Positions 21,113 through 28,758 of a DNA stretch of 32,254 nucleotides are shown in pieces. Under the pieces are notes generated by a model. The model was not told where the DNA came from, ran no database searches, and saw only the letters and a program-made list of their open reading frames with translations. The position numbers were made by a program, and so were the translations under genes. The DNA lies in NCBI GenBank assembly GCA_027036775.1, contig JALWDS010000038.1, positions 57,254-89,507 of the forward strand, written 5' to 3'. Origin of the DNA: Archaeoglobaceae archaeon (lineage in GTDB: Archaea; Halobacteriota; Archaeoglobi; Archaeoglobales; Archaeoglobaceae). How positions within the stretch are numbered: the stretch's first letter is position 1; each line of letters starts with the position of its first letter.

Positions 21113-21934
21113 ATGCTCAAAGACCCCTACTTGGACGGAGTTAGAAGTGTTGAAGAGCTTTTGGGATACGTAGATTTCGAAGACGGGACTGCAATTATAG
21201 ATGCGAAGGACTTGAAGCACAAGGAGTTGAACGATCTTATGAAGGAGTGCGTTTTAAGAGGGGCGAGTAGGTTGATTTTAAAAAACGTGTGCGGTCAGAG
21301 ATACATAGGTTCGAGGCTTTTCTTCAACCCACCTAAGAGGGTGGAGATCGAGATATACGGAACACCGGGAAACGACTTGGGTGCGTTTTTGGCTGGACAC
21401 AGAATAATCGTTTACGGAAACGCTCAGGATGGTGTGGGAAATACCATGGACGATGGGGAGATAGTCGTTCACGGAAGGGCTGGTGACGTTGTAGCGATGT
21501 GTATGAGGGGTGGTAAGATTTTCATAAGGGACTACGTTGGCTATAGATGTGCGATACACATGAAGGGTTACAAGGACAAGGTTCCGACTTTAGTTATAGG
21601 CCAGACCGCTCAGGACTTTTTAGGGGAATACATGGCCGGTGGAAGGGTAATCGTTTTGGGGATCGGAATCGAAAGGCACAGGTGTTACTACATAGGAACG
21701 GGAATGCACGGAGGGGTCATGTATATAGGAGGGAAGGTTGAGAAACATCAACTCGGAAGGGAGGTCGGAGTTGTAGAGATGGATGAAGAGGATTGGAAGT
21801 TTTTGGAGGATGTTGTCAAGGAATACTGTAAGAATTTCGAAATGGAAGGCAAGGAGGACGAGATTCTGGGTAAAAAGTTTTCCAAGCTGATTCCGGTTAG
21901 CAAGAGACCATACGGAAGGGTTTACTCCTACTGA
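21113..21934 (+). CDS. glutamate synthase, GXGXG beta-helix subunit (domain 3)
   Basis: The 273-aa protein is built of the repeating G-XX-G-XXX-G beta-helix of the GltB C-terminal domain. GTPGNDLGAFLAGHRIIVYG, AQDGVGNTMDDGEIVVHG, RAGDVVAMCMRGGKIFIRD and YMAGGRVIVLG are successive turns. The same fold occurs in formylmethanofuran dehydrogenase subunit C, but the operon settles its role here. It is thought to hold the other two domains in register. ATG follows the previous stop directly. The end overlaps the convergent amrS gene by 7 bp. Confidence 0.93.
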   Translation: MLKDPYLDGVRSVEELLGYVDFEDGTAIIDAKDLKHKELNDLMKECVLRGASRLILKNVCGQRYIGSRLFFNPPKRVEIEIYGTPGNDLGAFLAGHRIIVYGNAQDGVGNTMDDGEIVVHGRAGDVVAMCMRGGKIFIRDYVGYRCAIHMKGYKDKVPTLVIGQTAQDFLGEYMAGGRVIVLGIGIERHRCYYIGTGMHGGVMYIGGKVEKHQLGREVGVVEMDEEDWKFLEDVVKEYCKNFEMEGKEDEILGKKFSKLIPVSKRPYGRVYSY

Positions 21935-22923
21935 AAGACCCCATAAATTTCTTTCCCACACCTCCAACATCTGTTGCCCCTCAACCTAACGTCCAAAACC
22001 CTGTAGGAGTGCCTCCTTATCAGAAGTTCACCGCAGTTTGGACAGTATGTGTTTTCGTATCTGTGACCCGGAACGTTGCCGATGTAAACGAACTCGATGC
22101 CTTCCCTTTTAGCCATCTCGATTGCCCTCTCTATCCTTTCTATTGGAGTCGGAGGATTTTTGAAAAGATAAGCTGGGAAGTAGCGGGTAAAGTGAATTGG
22201 AACTTCCTCGCCAGCGTATCTAAGATGACTTTCGATCATCCATCTGACGCAATCTTCATCGTCGTTCACGTCCGTAACCAGCAAGCAAACGATCTCCAAG
22301 TGCAAATTCAAATCTCTTGCGGTTTTTATCGTTTTTAAGACGTTCTTAACTTCGCCTTTGCAGTAAACCCTGTAAACCTCCTCGTCTCCCTTCAGGTCGA
22401 TGTTTATCGCATTCAAACCCGCTTTCGCCAAGTTCCTTAAGGGTAGCGGTGAGATGTATCCGTTGGAAACCATCGTGTTGTAGAGCCCATAATCTCTTGC
22501 AATTCTAAACAAATCCAAAAGAAACTCATACAACAGCGTCGGCTCGTTAAAGCTCGCACACGTCGCTATGTCTCCAAAGTAGATAGCTCTATCTACTATC
22601 TCCTTGGGGCTAACGGGTCTGTAACTCTTAGGTATAAATTTGGAGATGTGCCAGTTCTGACACCAAGGGCATTGAAGGTTGCACGAATACGTGGAGAAGG
22701 TTATGGCGGTCTTACCGGGGAGAAAGTGGAAGAAGGGTTTTATCTCCATGGGTCTGCTTTCGATCGCACTTACGTTACCGTAGGTTAAAGTGCACAGTTT
22801 ACCATCTTTAACGAACCTTACACCGCATCTACCCGTTTCCCCCTCTTTGAGCTTGCAGAAGTGGTAACAGAGATAACATCTCGCAACGTCTTTCGTTTTT
22901 CTGTAAGCTTTGGCCTCATACAT
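21928..22923 (-). CDS. amrS: AmmeMemoRadiSam-type radical SAM enzyme (AmrS-like)
   Basis: The 331-aa protein has an N-terminal Cys cluster (C16, C19, C23, C33), then CNLQCPWC (C81, C85, C88) binding the radical SAM cluster, and a C-terminal zinc ribbon (CPNCGE and CWRCGKE). GKTAITFSTYSCNLQCPWCQ is characteristic of this family, which usually travels with AMMECR1 and Memo-like proteins; neither is seen in this window. Its reaction is not established. It is translationally coupled to the upstream small membrane protein by an 8-bp overlap. Confidence 0.9.
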   Translation of the reverse strand: MYEAKAYRKTKDVARCYLCYHFCKLKEGETGRCGVRFVKDGKLCTLTYGNVSAIESRPMEIKPFFHFLPGKTAITFSTYSCNLQCPWCQNWHISKFIPKSYRPVSPKEIVDRAIYFGDIATCASFNEPTLLYEFLLDLFRIARDYGLYNTMVSNGYISPLPLRNLAKAGLNAINIDLKGDEEVYRVYCKGEVKNVLKTIKTARDLNLHLEIVCLLVTDVNDDEDCVRWMIESHLRYAGEEVPIHFTRYFPAYLFKNPPTPIERIERAIEMAKREGIEFVYIGNVPGHRYENTYCPNCGELLIRRHSYRVLDVRLRGNRCWRCGKEIYGVFQ

Positions 22924-23368
22924 ATCCGATCACTTTCAAAATTCCCAAAGAAGACGTTAAAACGACTACTCCAGATACCGCAACGCCCAAGGCTATGAAC
23001 AAAAAAGATTTAAGCCTGTCTAATCCCAAGATGGAGGATAAGAGTGCTCCAGTCCAAGCACCCGTTACTGGGAGAGGGATGGCAACGAATAAAGTCAATC
23101 CCAAGTATCCGTATTTCTCGATGGCAACTCTCCTCCTCTCAACCCTCTCGATCAACTTGGAGTAAAGTTTTGAAAGCGGTGTCCTTTGAACGAACCTCTC
23201 GACGAAGTTCAGGGTGTAGAGGACGAAGGGAATGGGAATCAAGTTGCCCAAGAGAGCGGTGAGGTAAGATGTTAGGGGATCGAATCCGAGGTAGAGGGCC
23301 AAGGGTATCCCACCCCTCAACTCCGATACGGGCATGGCTGAAACGAACAGAACCTTCAACCACTCCAC
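22916..23368 (-). CDS. small multidrug-export-like membrane protein (COG2426)
   Basis: The 150-aa protein has three to four hydrophobic spans (about 3-27, 31-52, 86-112 and 121-146). It bears the family signature SELRGGIPLAL near residues 15-25 and PLPVTGAWTGALL near 98-110. The 'multidrug export' name comes from annotation history and transport has not been shown, to my knowledge. The start is GTG at 23368, 9 bp after the panE stop and without Shine-Dalgarno, so coupling to panE translation is likely. The end overlaps amrS. Confidence 0.85.
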   Translation of the reverse strand: MEWLKVLFVSAMPVSELRGGIPLALYLGFDPLTSYLTALLGNLIPIPFVLYTLNFVERFVQRTPLSKLYSKLIERVERRRVAIEKYGYLGLTLFVAIPLPVTGAWTGALLSSILGLDRLKSFLFIALGVAVSGVVVLTSSLGILKVIGYV

Positions 23369-23377
23369 GTTTAAAGT

Positions 23378-24259
23378 TCATTTCAAGGATATAATACTTT
23401 CCAGAGATTTGACGAGCAGAGTTAAAGTCCTGTTGTAGGGTGTGTCTATCCCAAGCTCCTCCCCCTTCCTTACCAAGGCTCCGTTTATGAAATCTATTTC
23501 CGTTCTCTTGCACCTCTCCACATCCTGAAGCATGGAAGACCTGTTTCTTGCGGTTTTAATTAGAACGTCCCTCAAAACTTCTTCAAGTTTCTCCTCAAAA
23601 CCCATGGCCTCTAAAATCTTCTCCCCCTCTCTCAAAACTCTCAAAGCCAGATCCCAAAGCTCTTCGATTTCCAAAATCTTACCGTTTCTAACCCTCAAAA
23701 TTGCGGTGATCGGGTTTATTGCGGAGTTTATGACCGTTTTTATCCACTTCCTCCTAACTATATCCTCAACGGCGTGAGCTTTAACACCCGCGGATTTCAA
23801 GATTTCGACAACCCTAATCACGTCGTCGCTGATCCTTCCGTTCAACTCACCTACGAAAGTCTCACCTTCACCGGCGAACTCTATCCATCCGTAATCGACC
23901 AGATTGGATGCGTAGGTCGTAACTCCGCTCAAAACCCTATCCAAGTGGTTCATCAAAATCTCTTCGTTGCCTATGCCGTTCTGAAGTGAAACGACGATTC
24001 CGCAATTTACCCTGCTAAGCTCTTTCGCAACCTCCTCGGTGTCATACGATTTTACCGTTACAAACGTTACGTCCGCCTCTACAGGATTTTCTACCGCTTT
24101 AACCCTCACGAAGTCCTCAACGATCCCCGTGACTCTCAAACCCCTCTTGAGAGCTTTGAGCTGTTCACCCCTTGCGACGAATATCACATCGAACTTCCTT
24201 TGAAGCATGTAACCGTATAGACATCCCAAGGCACCTGCACCCATTATCTGAACCTTCAC
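23378..24259 (-). CDS. panE: 2-dehydropantoate 2-reductase (ketopantoate reductase)
   Basis: It reduces ketopantoate to pantoate with NAD(P)H for coenzyme A synthesis. The 293-aa protein opens with the Rossmann motif QIMGAGALGCLYGYML. VVSLQNGIGNEE (~92-103) and the catalytic Lys region RRKWIKTVINSAINP (~165-179) match the family. The frame is open to 24337, but I set the start at GTG 24259: it yields the usual Rossmann N-terminus and an AT-rich GATAAAAATTTT element (24279-24290) is ~26 bp upstream. Likely first gene of panE, membrane protein, amrS. Confidence 0.92.
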   Translation of the reverse strand: MKVQIMGAGALGCLYGYMLQRKFDVIFVARGEQLKALKRGLRVTGIVEDFVRVKAVENPVEADVTFVTVKSYDTEEVAKELSRVNCGIVVSLQNGIGNEEILMNHLDRVLSGVTTYASNLVDYGWIEFAGEGETFVGELNGRISDDVIRVVEILKSAGVKAHAVEDIVRRKWIKTVINSAINPITAILRVRNGKILEIEELWDLALRVLREGEKILEAMGFEEKLEEVLRDVLIKTARNRSSMLQDVERCKRTEIDFINGALVRKGEELGIDTPYNRTLTLLVKSLESIISLK

Positions 24260-24278
24260 AGATCGAAATATGTTCGAG

Positions 24279-24290
24279 ATAAAAATTTTG
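24279..24290 (-). promoter_or_regulatory. TATA-like element of panE
   Basis: AAAATTTTTATC on the minus strand is centred ~26 bp from GTG 24259 and decides between that start and the longer open frame. Confidence 0.5.
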
Positions 24291-24364
24291 AATCCGTAGG
24301 AAAAACGATTTAATCCGAGGTTTAAAACATAACTCAAATAAATAATTAAGAGAAGTGGTCTGAA

Positions 24365-25378
24365 ATGGACGTCGTCGTTATAGGGGGAGGAATAGGAGGC
24401 CTCGAATTCATAAAGGAATACGGGAGAGACGTAACACTAATCGAACCCAAAGATAAGATGGTCTGCCAAGCGTTTTTACCAGAATACTTAGTTGGAAAGG
24501 TTGAAGAGGACGAGATAACAATAGAAATATCCGAATTCTGCGATAAAAACGGGGTAAACTGGGTTAGGGATGAGGCTATTGAGATAAGGGACGGAAAGGT
24601 TATCACGAGCGGAGACGAGTTGGATTTCGACTTGGCGGTGATTTCGATAGGTGCAAAACCCTTCACTTTCGAAAACACATACAACTTGGGTGATCTTGAG
24701 AGTGCCAAGGCCTGCAAAAGGGCTTTGGAATGTGCGGAGAGGGTTGTGGTGATAGGTTCTGGAGCGACTGGAGTTGAATGTGCGTTCGAGCTTAGAGAGA
24801 TGGGTTTAGACGTGATTCTGGTTGAATACCTCGAAAGGGTTCTCCCAGCCTTCAGCTTCAAGGTTTCGAACTTCGTTGCCAAACTAATGGAGAGGGAGGG
24901 AATAGAGGTTTTAACTTCCTGCAAGGTTTTGGGTGTTAACGAGTTTGTCGAGACGAGCAAAGGAGACATAGAATGCGATACGGCAATTTCATGTGCTGGG
25001 GTAATTCCGAACTCCATAGGGGGGTTGAGATACGAGAGGGGAATCGTCGTTGACGAATTCTTGAGGGCCAAGGAAAAAGTCTTCGCGATAGGTGACTGTG
25101 CCAAAGTTTGCGTTGACAACAAGGTCGCAACCAAAACCGCTTACGAGGCCGAAATGCAGGCAAGAAACACTGCAAAAAACATCGAAAGAATTAAAAGAGG
25201 GGAGAAGCTCTTGAAGCACAAGGTGAGGTCGAGTTTGGATAGGCCAATTTCGTTCGTAACCCTTGCAAGGGGTAGAGCCATTTTGATCTACAAGGGTGTT
25301 TTTATTTCGAGACCCATGGGTATCCTCTACAGGTTGAAGAAGAGGATAATGAACGAGTTCATGAAGAGATACAGATGA
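24365..25378 (+). CDS. NDH-2-like FAD-dependent NAD(P)H oxidoreductase
   Basis: The 337-aa two-dinucleotide-binding-domain flavoprotein has an FAD motif VVVIGGGIGGLE (~3-14), an NAD(P) motif VVVIGSGATGVECA (~125-138) and the second FAD motif VFAIGDCA (~235-242). It lacks a CxxxxC redox disulfide, so it is not a lipoamide- or thioredoxin-reductase type. The short basic C-terminus (RLKKRIMNEFMKRYR) may touch the membrane as in type II NADH dehydrogenases, but sulfide:quinone oxidoreductase-like roles cannot be excluded. AAATAAATAATT is ~25 bp before the ATG. Its end overlaps the Sua5 gene by 4 bp. Confidence 0.82.
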   Translation: MDVVVIGGGIGGLEFIKEYGRDVTLIEPKDKMVCQAFLPEYLVGKVEEDEITIEISEFCDKNGVNWVRDEAIEIRDGKVITSGDELDFDLAVISIGAKPFTFENTYNLGDLESAKACKRALECAERVVVIGSGATGVECAFELREMGLDVILVEYLERVLPAFSFKVSNFVAKLMEREGIEVLTSCKVLGVNEFVETSKGDIECDTAISCAGVIPNSIGGLRYERGIVVDEFLRAKEKVFAIGDCAKVCVDNKVATKTAYEAEMQARNTAKNIERIKRGEKLLKHKVRSSLDRPISFVTLARGRAILIYKGVFISRPMGILYRLKKRIMNEFMKRYR

Positions 25379-26007
25379 AGGTTTACAGGGTCGATCCCAA
25401 CGATCCAGAAGAGGATGTTCTGAGGAAGGTTGCGGAGATGATAAGGAAGGGAAAGGTGGTAGCTTATCCGACGGATACCGTTTACGGTTTGGGAACGAAC
25501 GCTTTAAACGAGAGGGCGGTCGAGAGGATATTTAAAATCAAGGGTAGGGAGAGGAAGCCAATCTCAATAGTTATTTCGAGTTTGAAGATGGCCAACGAGT
25601 TTGGAGAGATAAACGAAATAGCTTTGAAGCTGATGAAGGCATTCTTTCCCGGCCCGATAACCATCGTGGTTAGGAAGAGGGATGTTTTGCCGTCGATACT
25701 CACCGCTGGGAGCGACAAGGTTGGTTTGAGAATGCCAAAACACGTGGTTCCCTTAAAACTTGCCGAATTTAGCGGTGTTCCAATAACTTCAACTTCCGCA
25801 AACGTTTCTGGAAGACCCTCACCTACGAGAGCTGAGGACGTTTTGAAAGAGCTGGGGGATAGAATAGACGCCCTGATAGATGCGGGAGAGACTCCTTTAA
25901 AGGTCGAGTCCACAGTCATAGATACTACAACGAAACCTCCAAAGGTTTTGAGGCTGGGAGCCCTACCGATCGAAAGGATAAGGGAGGTTGTAGAGGTTGA
26001 ACAATAA
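25375..26007 (+). CDS. L-threonylcarbamoyladenylate synthase (TsaC/Sua5/YrdC)
   Basis: It makes threonylcarbamoyl-AMP from Thr, bicarbonate and ATP for t6A37 on ANN-decoding tRNAs. The 210-aa YrdC-fold protein shows AYPTDTVYGLGTNA (~28-41), KGRERKPISI (~57-66), FFPGPITIVVRK (~89-100), GLRMPKH and TSTSANVSGRPSPT (~141-154). It is about the length of TsaC plus a short tail, without the extra Sua5 domain. It is coupled to the flavoprotein gene by an ATGA overlap; the functional link is unclear. Confidence 0.93.
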   Translation: MKVYRVDPNDPEEDVLRKVAEMIRKGKVVAYPTDTVYGLGTNALNERAVERIFKIKGRERKPISIVISSLKMANEFGEINEIALKLMKAFFPGPITIVVRKRDVLPSILTAGSDKVGLRMPKHVVPLKLAEFSGVPITSTSANVSGRPSPTRAEDVLKELGDRIDALIDAGETPLKVESTVIDTTTKPPKVLRLGALPIERIREVVEVEQ

Positions 26008-26017
26008 CCTTATATAC
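26008..26017 (+). promoter_or_regulatory. TATA box of the TPR protein gene
   Basis: CCTTATATAC, starting right after the Sua5 stop codon, is centred 24-25 bp before ATG 26037. It fits a leaderless transcript separate from the upstream operon. Confidence 0.65.
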
Positions 26018-26036
26018 TACCCGCCGAAGGCTCGGT

Positions 26037-26993
26037 ATGAGGGATGTGGTTAAGGAGATCGCGGAGCTCATAAGGGTTGGAGAGCCCATTTTGGCATTAA
26101 ACTACGTTCTAAGCAAGGCTCCAGAGGATGTTAGAGAGAAGGCCAAAAACATGTTTGACGATCCTCAAGTCATCGAAGAGATCGAGGGTGAGTGGGGAAA
26201 GATTCTGGCTCTGATATACTACTCGCACATGCTTAAGGTATCTTCGAGGGACATGAGCAGAAAGGGTATTGCTGGTCAGGCGGTTTCAGCTTTAACGGGT
26301 GCAAAACTCAGCAGACAGCTCGAATCGGAAGAGCTGGAGGCTATATTTCTGTTGAGCGGTGGTAAGGCCTTAAGCCTAATGGGAATGAAGGACAGGGCGG
26401 AAATCTGCTACGTAAAAGCGGAGGAGATTTTGAGGAGGTTGGCAAGGGAGGACAGCAGTTGGCTTAAGGAGCTCTCCGACGTTTTGAACGACCTCGGAAT
26501 AATATACGTGGAGAGCGGAGATAAGGAGAAGGGAAGGAGTTTGCTTGAGGAGGCCCTTGAAATTAGAAGGGAGTTGGCCAAATCGAATCCCGCATTCAAA
26601 CCCATGTTAGCCCAAACCTTAAACAACTTGGCTTCCCTTTACAAGGATTTGAGAATATACGACAAGTCCGACGAGTTCTTCGCTGAGGCGGAAGGTATAT
26701 ACAGGGAACTCGTCAAGGAAAACGAGGATTACAAGGTTGATTTGGCGGTCGTTCTCTGCAACTACGCATCCCTTTTGAGGGTTTTAAAGGAGCACAAGAA
26801 ATCGGAGAAAATGTATCTTGAAGCTCTGAAGATATTCGAGGAGTTGGCGGAGAAGAACGAGTTCTACAAGTCCGCAATTGCCGACGTTTGCATGTATCTA
26901 AGCGGATTGTATAAGGACATGGGAGACTTCGAAAGGTCCAAGGAGTTCTTCGAGAGGGCGAACAAAACGTTTGCAGAGTTTGCGACCGGTTGA
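26037..26993 (+). CDS. tetratricopeptide-repeat protein
   Basis: The 318-aa soluble helical protein has a non-TPR N-terminal region of ~100 residues and at least four TPR-like units at about residues 105-135, 147-185, 190-228 and 233-315. Typical patterns are LNDLGIIYVESGDKEKGRSL and LNNLASLYKDLRIYDKSDEF, with ~40-residue spacing as in kinesin-light-chain-type repeats. TPRs act in protein binding; no partner is apparent. It is monocistronic with its own consensus TATA box. The protein is Glu/Lys-rich, as expected for a thermophile. Confidence 0.88.
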   Translation: MRDVVKEIAELIRVGEPILALNYVLSKAPEDVREKAKNMFDDPQVIEEIEGEWGKILALIYYSHMLKVSSRDMSRKGIAGQAVSALTGAKLSRQLESEELEAIFLLSGGKALSLMGMKDRAEICYVKAEEILRRLAREDSSWLKELSDVLNDLGIIYVESGDKEKGRSLLEEALEIRRELAKSNPAFKPMLAQTLNNLASLYKDLRIYDKSDEFFAEAEGIYRELVKENEDYKVDLAVVLCNYASLLRVLKEHKKSEKMYLEALKIFEELAEKNEFYKSAIADVCMYLSGLYKDMGDFERSKEFFERANKTFAEFATG

Positions 26994-27075
26994 TCTCATC
27001 ACTCATCAGTGCCCGGGTTCGGCTTCATCGGATACCCTCAAAGGTTTTTGGTGCGAATGAATATATCGTTATCTC

Positions 27076-27840
27076 TCAATCTTTTAATAAAAATTCCACA
27101 ATATTCTTGGCCGTTTCTTCGCTCCTCATAGGCGGGACCTCGAAAACCTCAACGGGTTTCACAACCTCCAACACCCTTTCGGTCGTGTTCAAGTGGGTTA
27201 GGTTTGTAGCCATCTCGAAGTCTTTACCGTCGATTAAAACCGCCCTGCAAGGCATGACGGATAGAACGTAATCGCATTCGATCTCTACAGGTTTTGCAAC
27301 GTTGTTGTAGGATTCGATAATCGTAACTTCGTGTCTCAAAGTTTTGAAGCACTTCCTTGCAATCCTCAACCCCTCTTCAAAAAGCTCGTTGAAATCGTCG
27401 TGCTTTTCGGCCTTAAACCTTTCTATCATCTTTTCTACAACCTTCGAAATCTCCTTGGAGAGGAGTTTAAGATTTGAGGGGAAGTAGTAGTGATCTCTGT
27501 AAATTCTAACCACTGCGGGATTGTGAACGGTGTAGTAGTCCGTTCTGAAGTCAACCTTTATCGGGTCTGGGGGAAAGACGACGGAAACGACAACCCCTTC
27601 AACCCTCAAATCGTCTCCACTTTCGCACGCTTTGTGAAGCTTTATTAAGTCTTCTCCGACGAGAAATCCAAGTTTTAAGCTTTCTTCCACGCACTTAAAC
27701 TGATACCACCCGTTTATACCGCTGATCGGCTTGCAAAATCCCACGTCGTAACCCAAATCCCTAAAAACCCTTATGAGGGATGAGGCCATAGTGGTCTTTC
27801 CAGAGTCGTGGGGTAGAAGTCCGTTTACGAGTATCCTCAT
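27076..27840 (-). CDS. P-loop ATPase of dethiobiotin-synthetase-like fold, function unknown
   Basis: The 254-aa protein begins RILVNGLLPHDSGKTTMASS, a Walker A motif (GLLPHDSGKTT, residues 7-17) in the style of BioD/CobQ-type amidoligases and related P-loop enzymes. CKPISGINGW (~36-45) also recalls BioD's substrate loop. Later strands include VTIIES and DYVLSVMPCRAVLIDGKD. No biotin or cobamide gene is nearby, so the substrate is open. It is coupled to malate dehydrogenase by an ATGA overlap. The 82-bp gap between this and the TPR gene holds no gene I can support. Confidence 0.8.
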   Translation of the reverse strand: MRILVNGLLPHDSGKTTMASSLIRVFRDLGYDVGFCKPISGINGWYQFKCVEESLKLGFLVGEDLIKLHKACESGDDLRVEGVVVSVVFPPDPIKVDFRTDYYTVHNPAVVRIYRDHYYFPSNLKLLSKEISKVVEKMIERFKAEKHDDFNELFEEGLRIARKCFKTLRHEVTIIESYNNVAKPVEIECDYVLSVMPCRAVLIDGKDFEMATNLTHLNTTERVLEVVKPVEVFEVPPMRSEETAKNIVEFLLKD

Positions 27841-28727
27841 ATTCGGTAGCCCAACTCCTCAATCCTCTCCTTCAAAATACCAGCGGATCTCCTTAACAAC
27901 TCAAAATCCTCCTCGCTCAGGTTGTATTCCACTACCTCTTCAACTCCATCTCTACCGAGTATTGCGGGAACACCCAAAGCAACGTCTTTTATTCCGTATT
28001 CCCCTTGCAACACTACGCTCGTCGGAATTTCCTCTTTCGTATCTTCGAGCACCGCTTTAACCATTCTGAATATGCATATGGCCGGAGCGTAGAAAGTTGC
28101 ACCCTTCCTCTTTATGACCTCCATGGCAACCTTCCTCGTTTCCTCAACCGCCCTATCCAAATCAACTTCACCTTCCACATCCGCCAGACTCTTGGGACAG
28201 AACATTGAATCCCCGTGTTCGCCCATCATGAACACCCTCTTGGGTTTTCCCCCCATTGAAATGATTATCTCCTTCAGCCTAACCGTATCCAACAGGCTAC
28301 CCATCCCGAAAACTTCTCTCCTATCCTTTCCGCTCTCCCTCCACATCACGTAGGTCATGACATCGAGGGGGTTGGTAACGACGAGTATCTTGCTTTCCTT
28401 TGAGTGCTTGACCAATTTTTTCGCAACGTCCCTAATTATTTCGGCGTTTTTTTTGGCCAAGTCCAATCGGGACATACCCGGCTTTCTCGCCAAACCAGCG
28501 GAAACCACAATCAGATCGCATCCCCTTAAAAGGGAGTAGTCGCTTCCACCCCTTACCTTAACGTATCTGTCTAAGCCGACGACCGCATGGGATATGTCCA
28601 TGGCCTCTCCAACCGCCAAGTCTTCAACTATGTCAACCAAAACGACCTCTTCCAAGTCGAGGTGCTGTATGCATGTGAAGGCTGTTGTAGAGCCGATTCT
28701 ACCCGCACCTACAAAACCGAGCTTCAT
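27837..28727 (-). CDS. mdh: malate dehydrogenase (archaeal LDH-like type)
   Basis: It interconverts malate and oxaloacetate with NAD(P). The 296-aa protein has the Rossmann motif GFVGAGRIGS (4-13), the acidic VDIVEDLAVGEAMD (~31-44), the substrate-loop GLARKPGMSRLDLAKKN (~78-94), VTNPLDVMTYVMW (~117-129) and catalytic GEHGDSMF (~170-177). It closely resembles my recollection of the Archaeoglobus fulgidus enzyme, which helps place the organism. A TATA element (TTTATAAA, 28749-28756) is ~25 bp upstream of ATG 28727. It is cotranscribed with the P-loop ATPase gene. Confidence 0.95.
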   Translation of the reverse strand: MKLGFVGAGRIGSTTAFTCIQHLDLEEVVLVDIVEDLAVGEAMDISHAVVGLDRYVKVRGGSDYSLLRGCDLIVVSAGLARKPGMSRLDLAKKNAEIIRDVAKKLVKHSKESKILVVTNPLDVMTYVMWRESGKDRREVFGMGSLLDTVRLKEIIISMGGKPKRVFMMGEHGDSMFCPKSLADVEGEVDLDRAVEETRKVAMEVIKRKGATFYAPAICIFRMVKAVLEDTKEEIPTSVVLQGEYGIKDVALGVPAILGRDGVEEVVEYNLSEEDFELLRRSAGILKERIEELGYRI

Positions 28728-28746
28728 CGACCTAAAAAGATTCGAA

Positions 28747-28756
28747 GATTTATAAA
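28747..28756 (-). promoter_or_regulatory. TATA box of mdh
   Basis: AT-rich TTTATAAA lies ~25 bp from the mdh ATG, only 3 bp before the 3' end (28759) of the upstream flavoprotein gene on the same strand. mdh therefore has its own promoter despite the tight spacing. Confidence 0.6.
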
Positions 28757-28758
28757 AA

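Noticed and set aside
24260-24337. 26-residue N-terminal extension of PanE
   Set aside because: The Rossmann motif should sit at the N-terminus, and the extension covers a TATA-like element 26 bp upstream of GTG 24259.
24346-25134. 262-codon minus-strand ORF antisense to the NDH-2-like gene
   Set aside because: Ser/Thr/Pro-rich composition without motifs, and the opposite strand encodes an intact flavoprotein.
26994-27036. Possible fourth C/D box sRNA on the minus strand (CTGA TGA GTGATGA with an upstream CGATGA)
   Set aside because: Good D' and C' boxes are present, but box C is off-consensus (CCGATGA) and no CTGA lies within guide distance after C'. It also runs into the TPR gene end.
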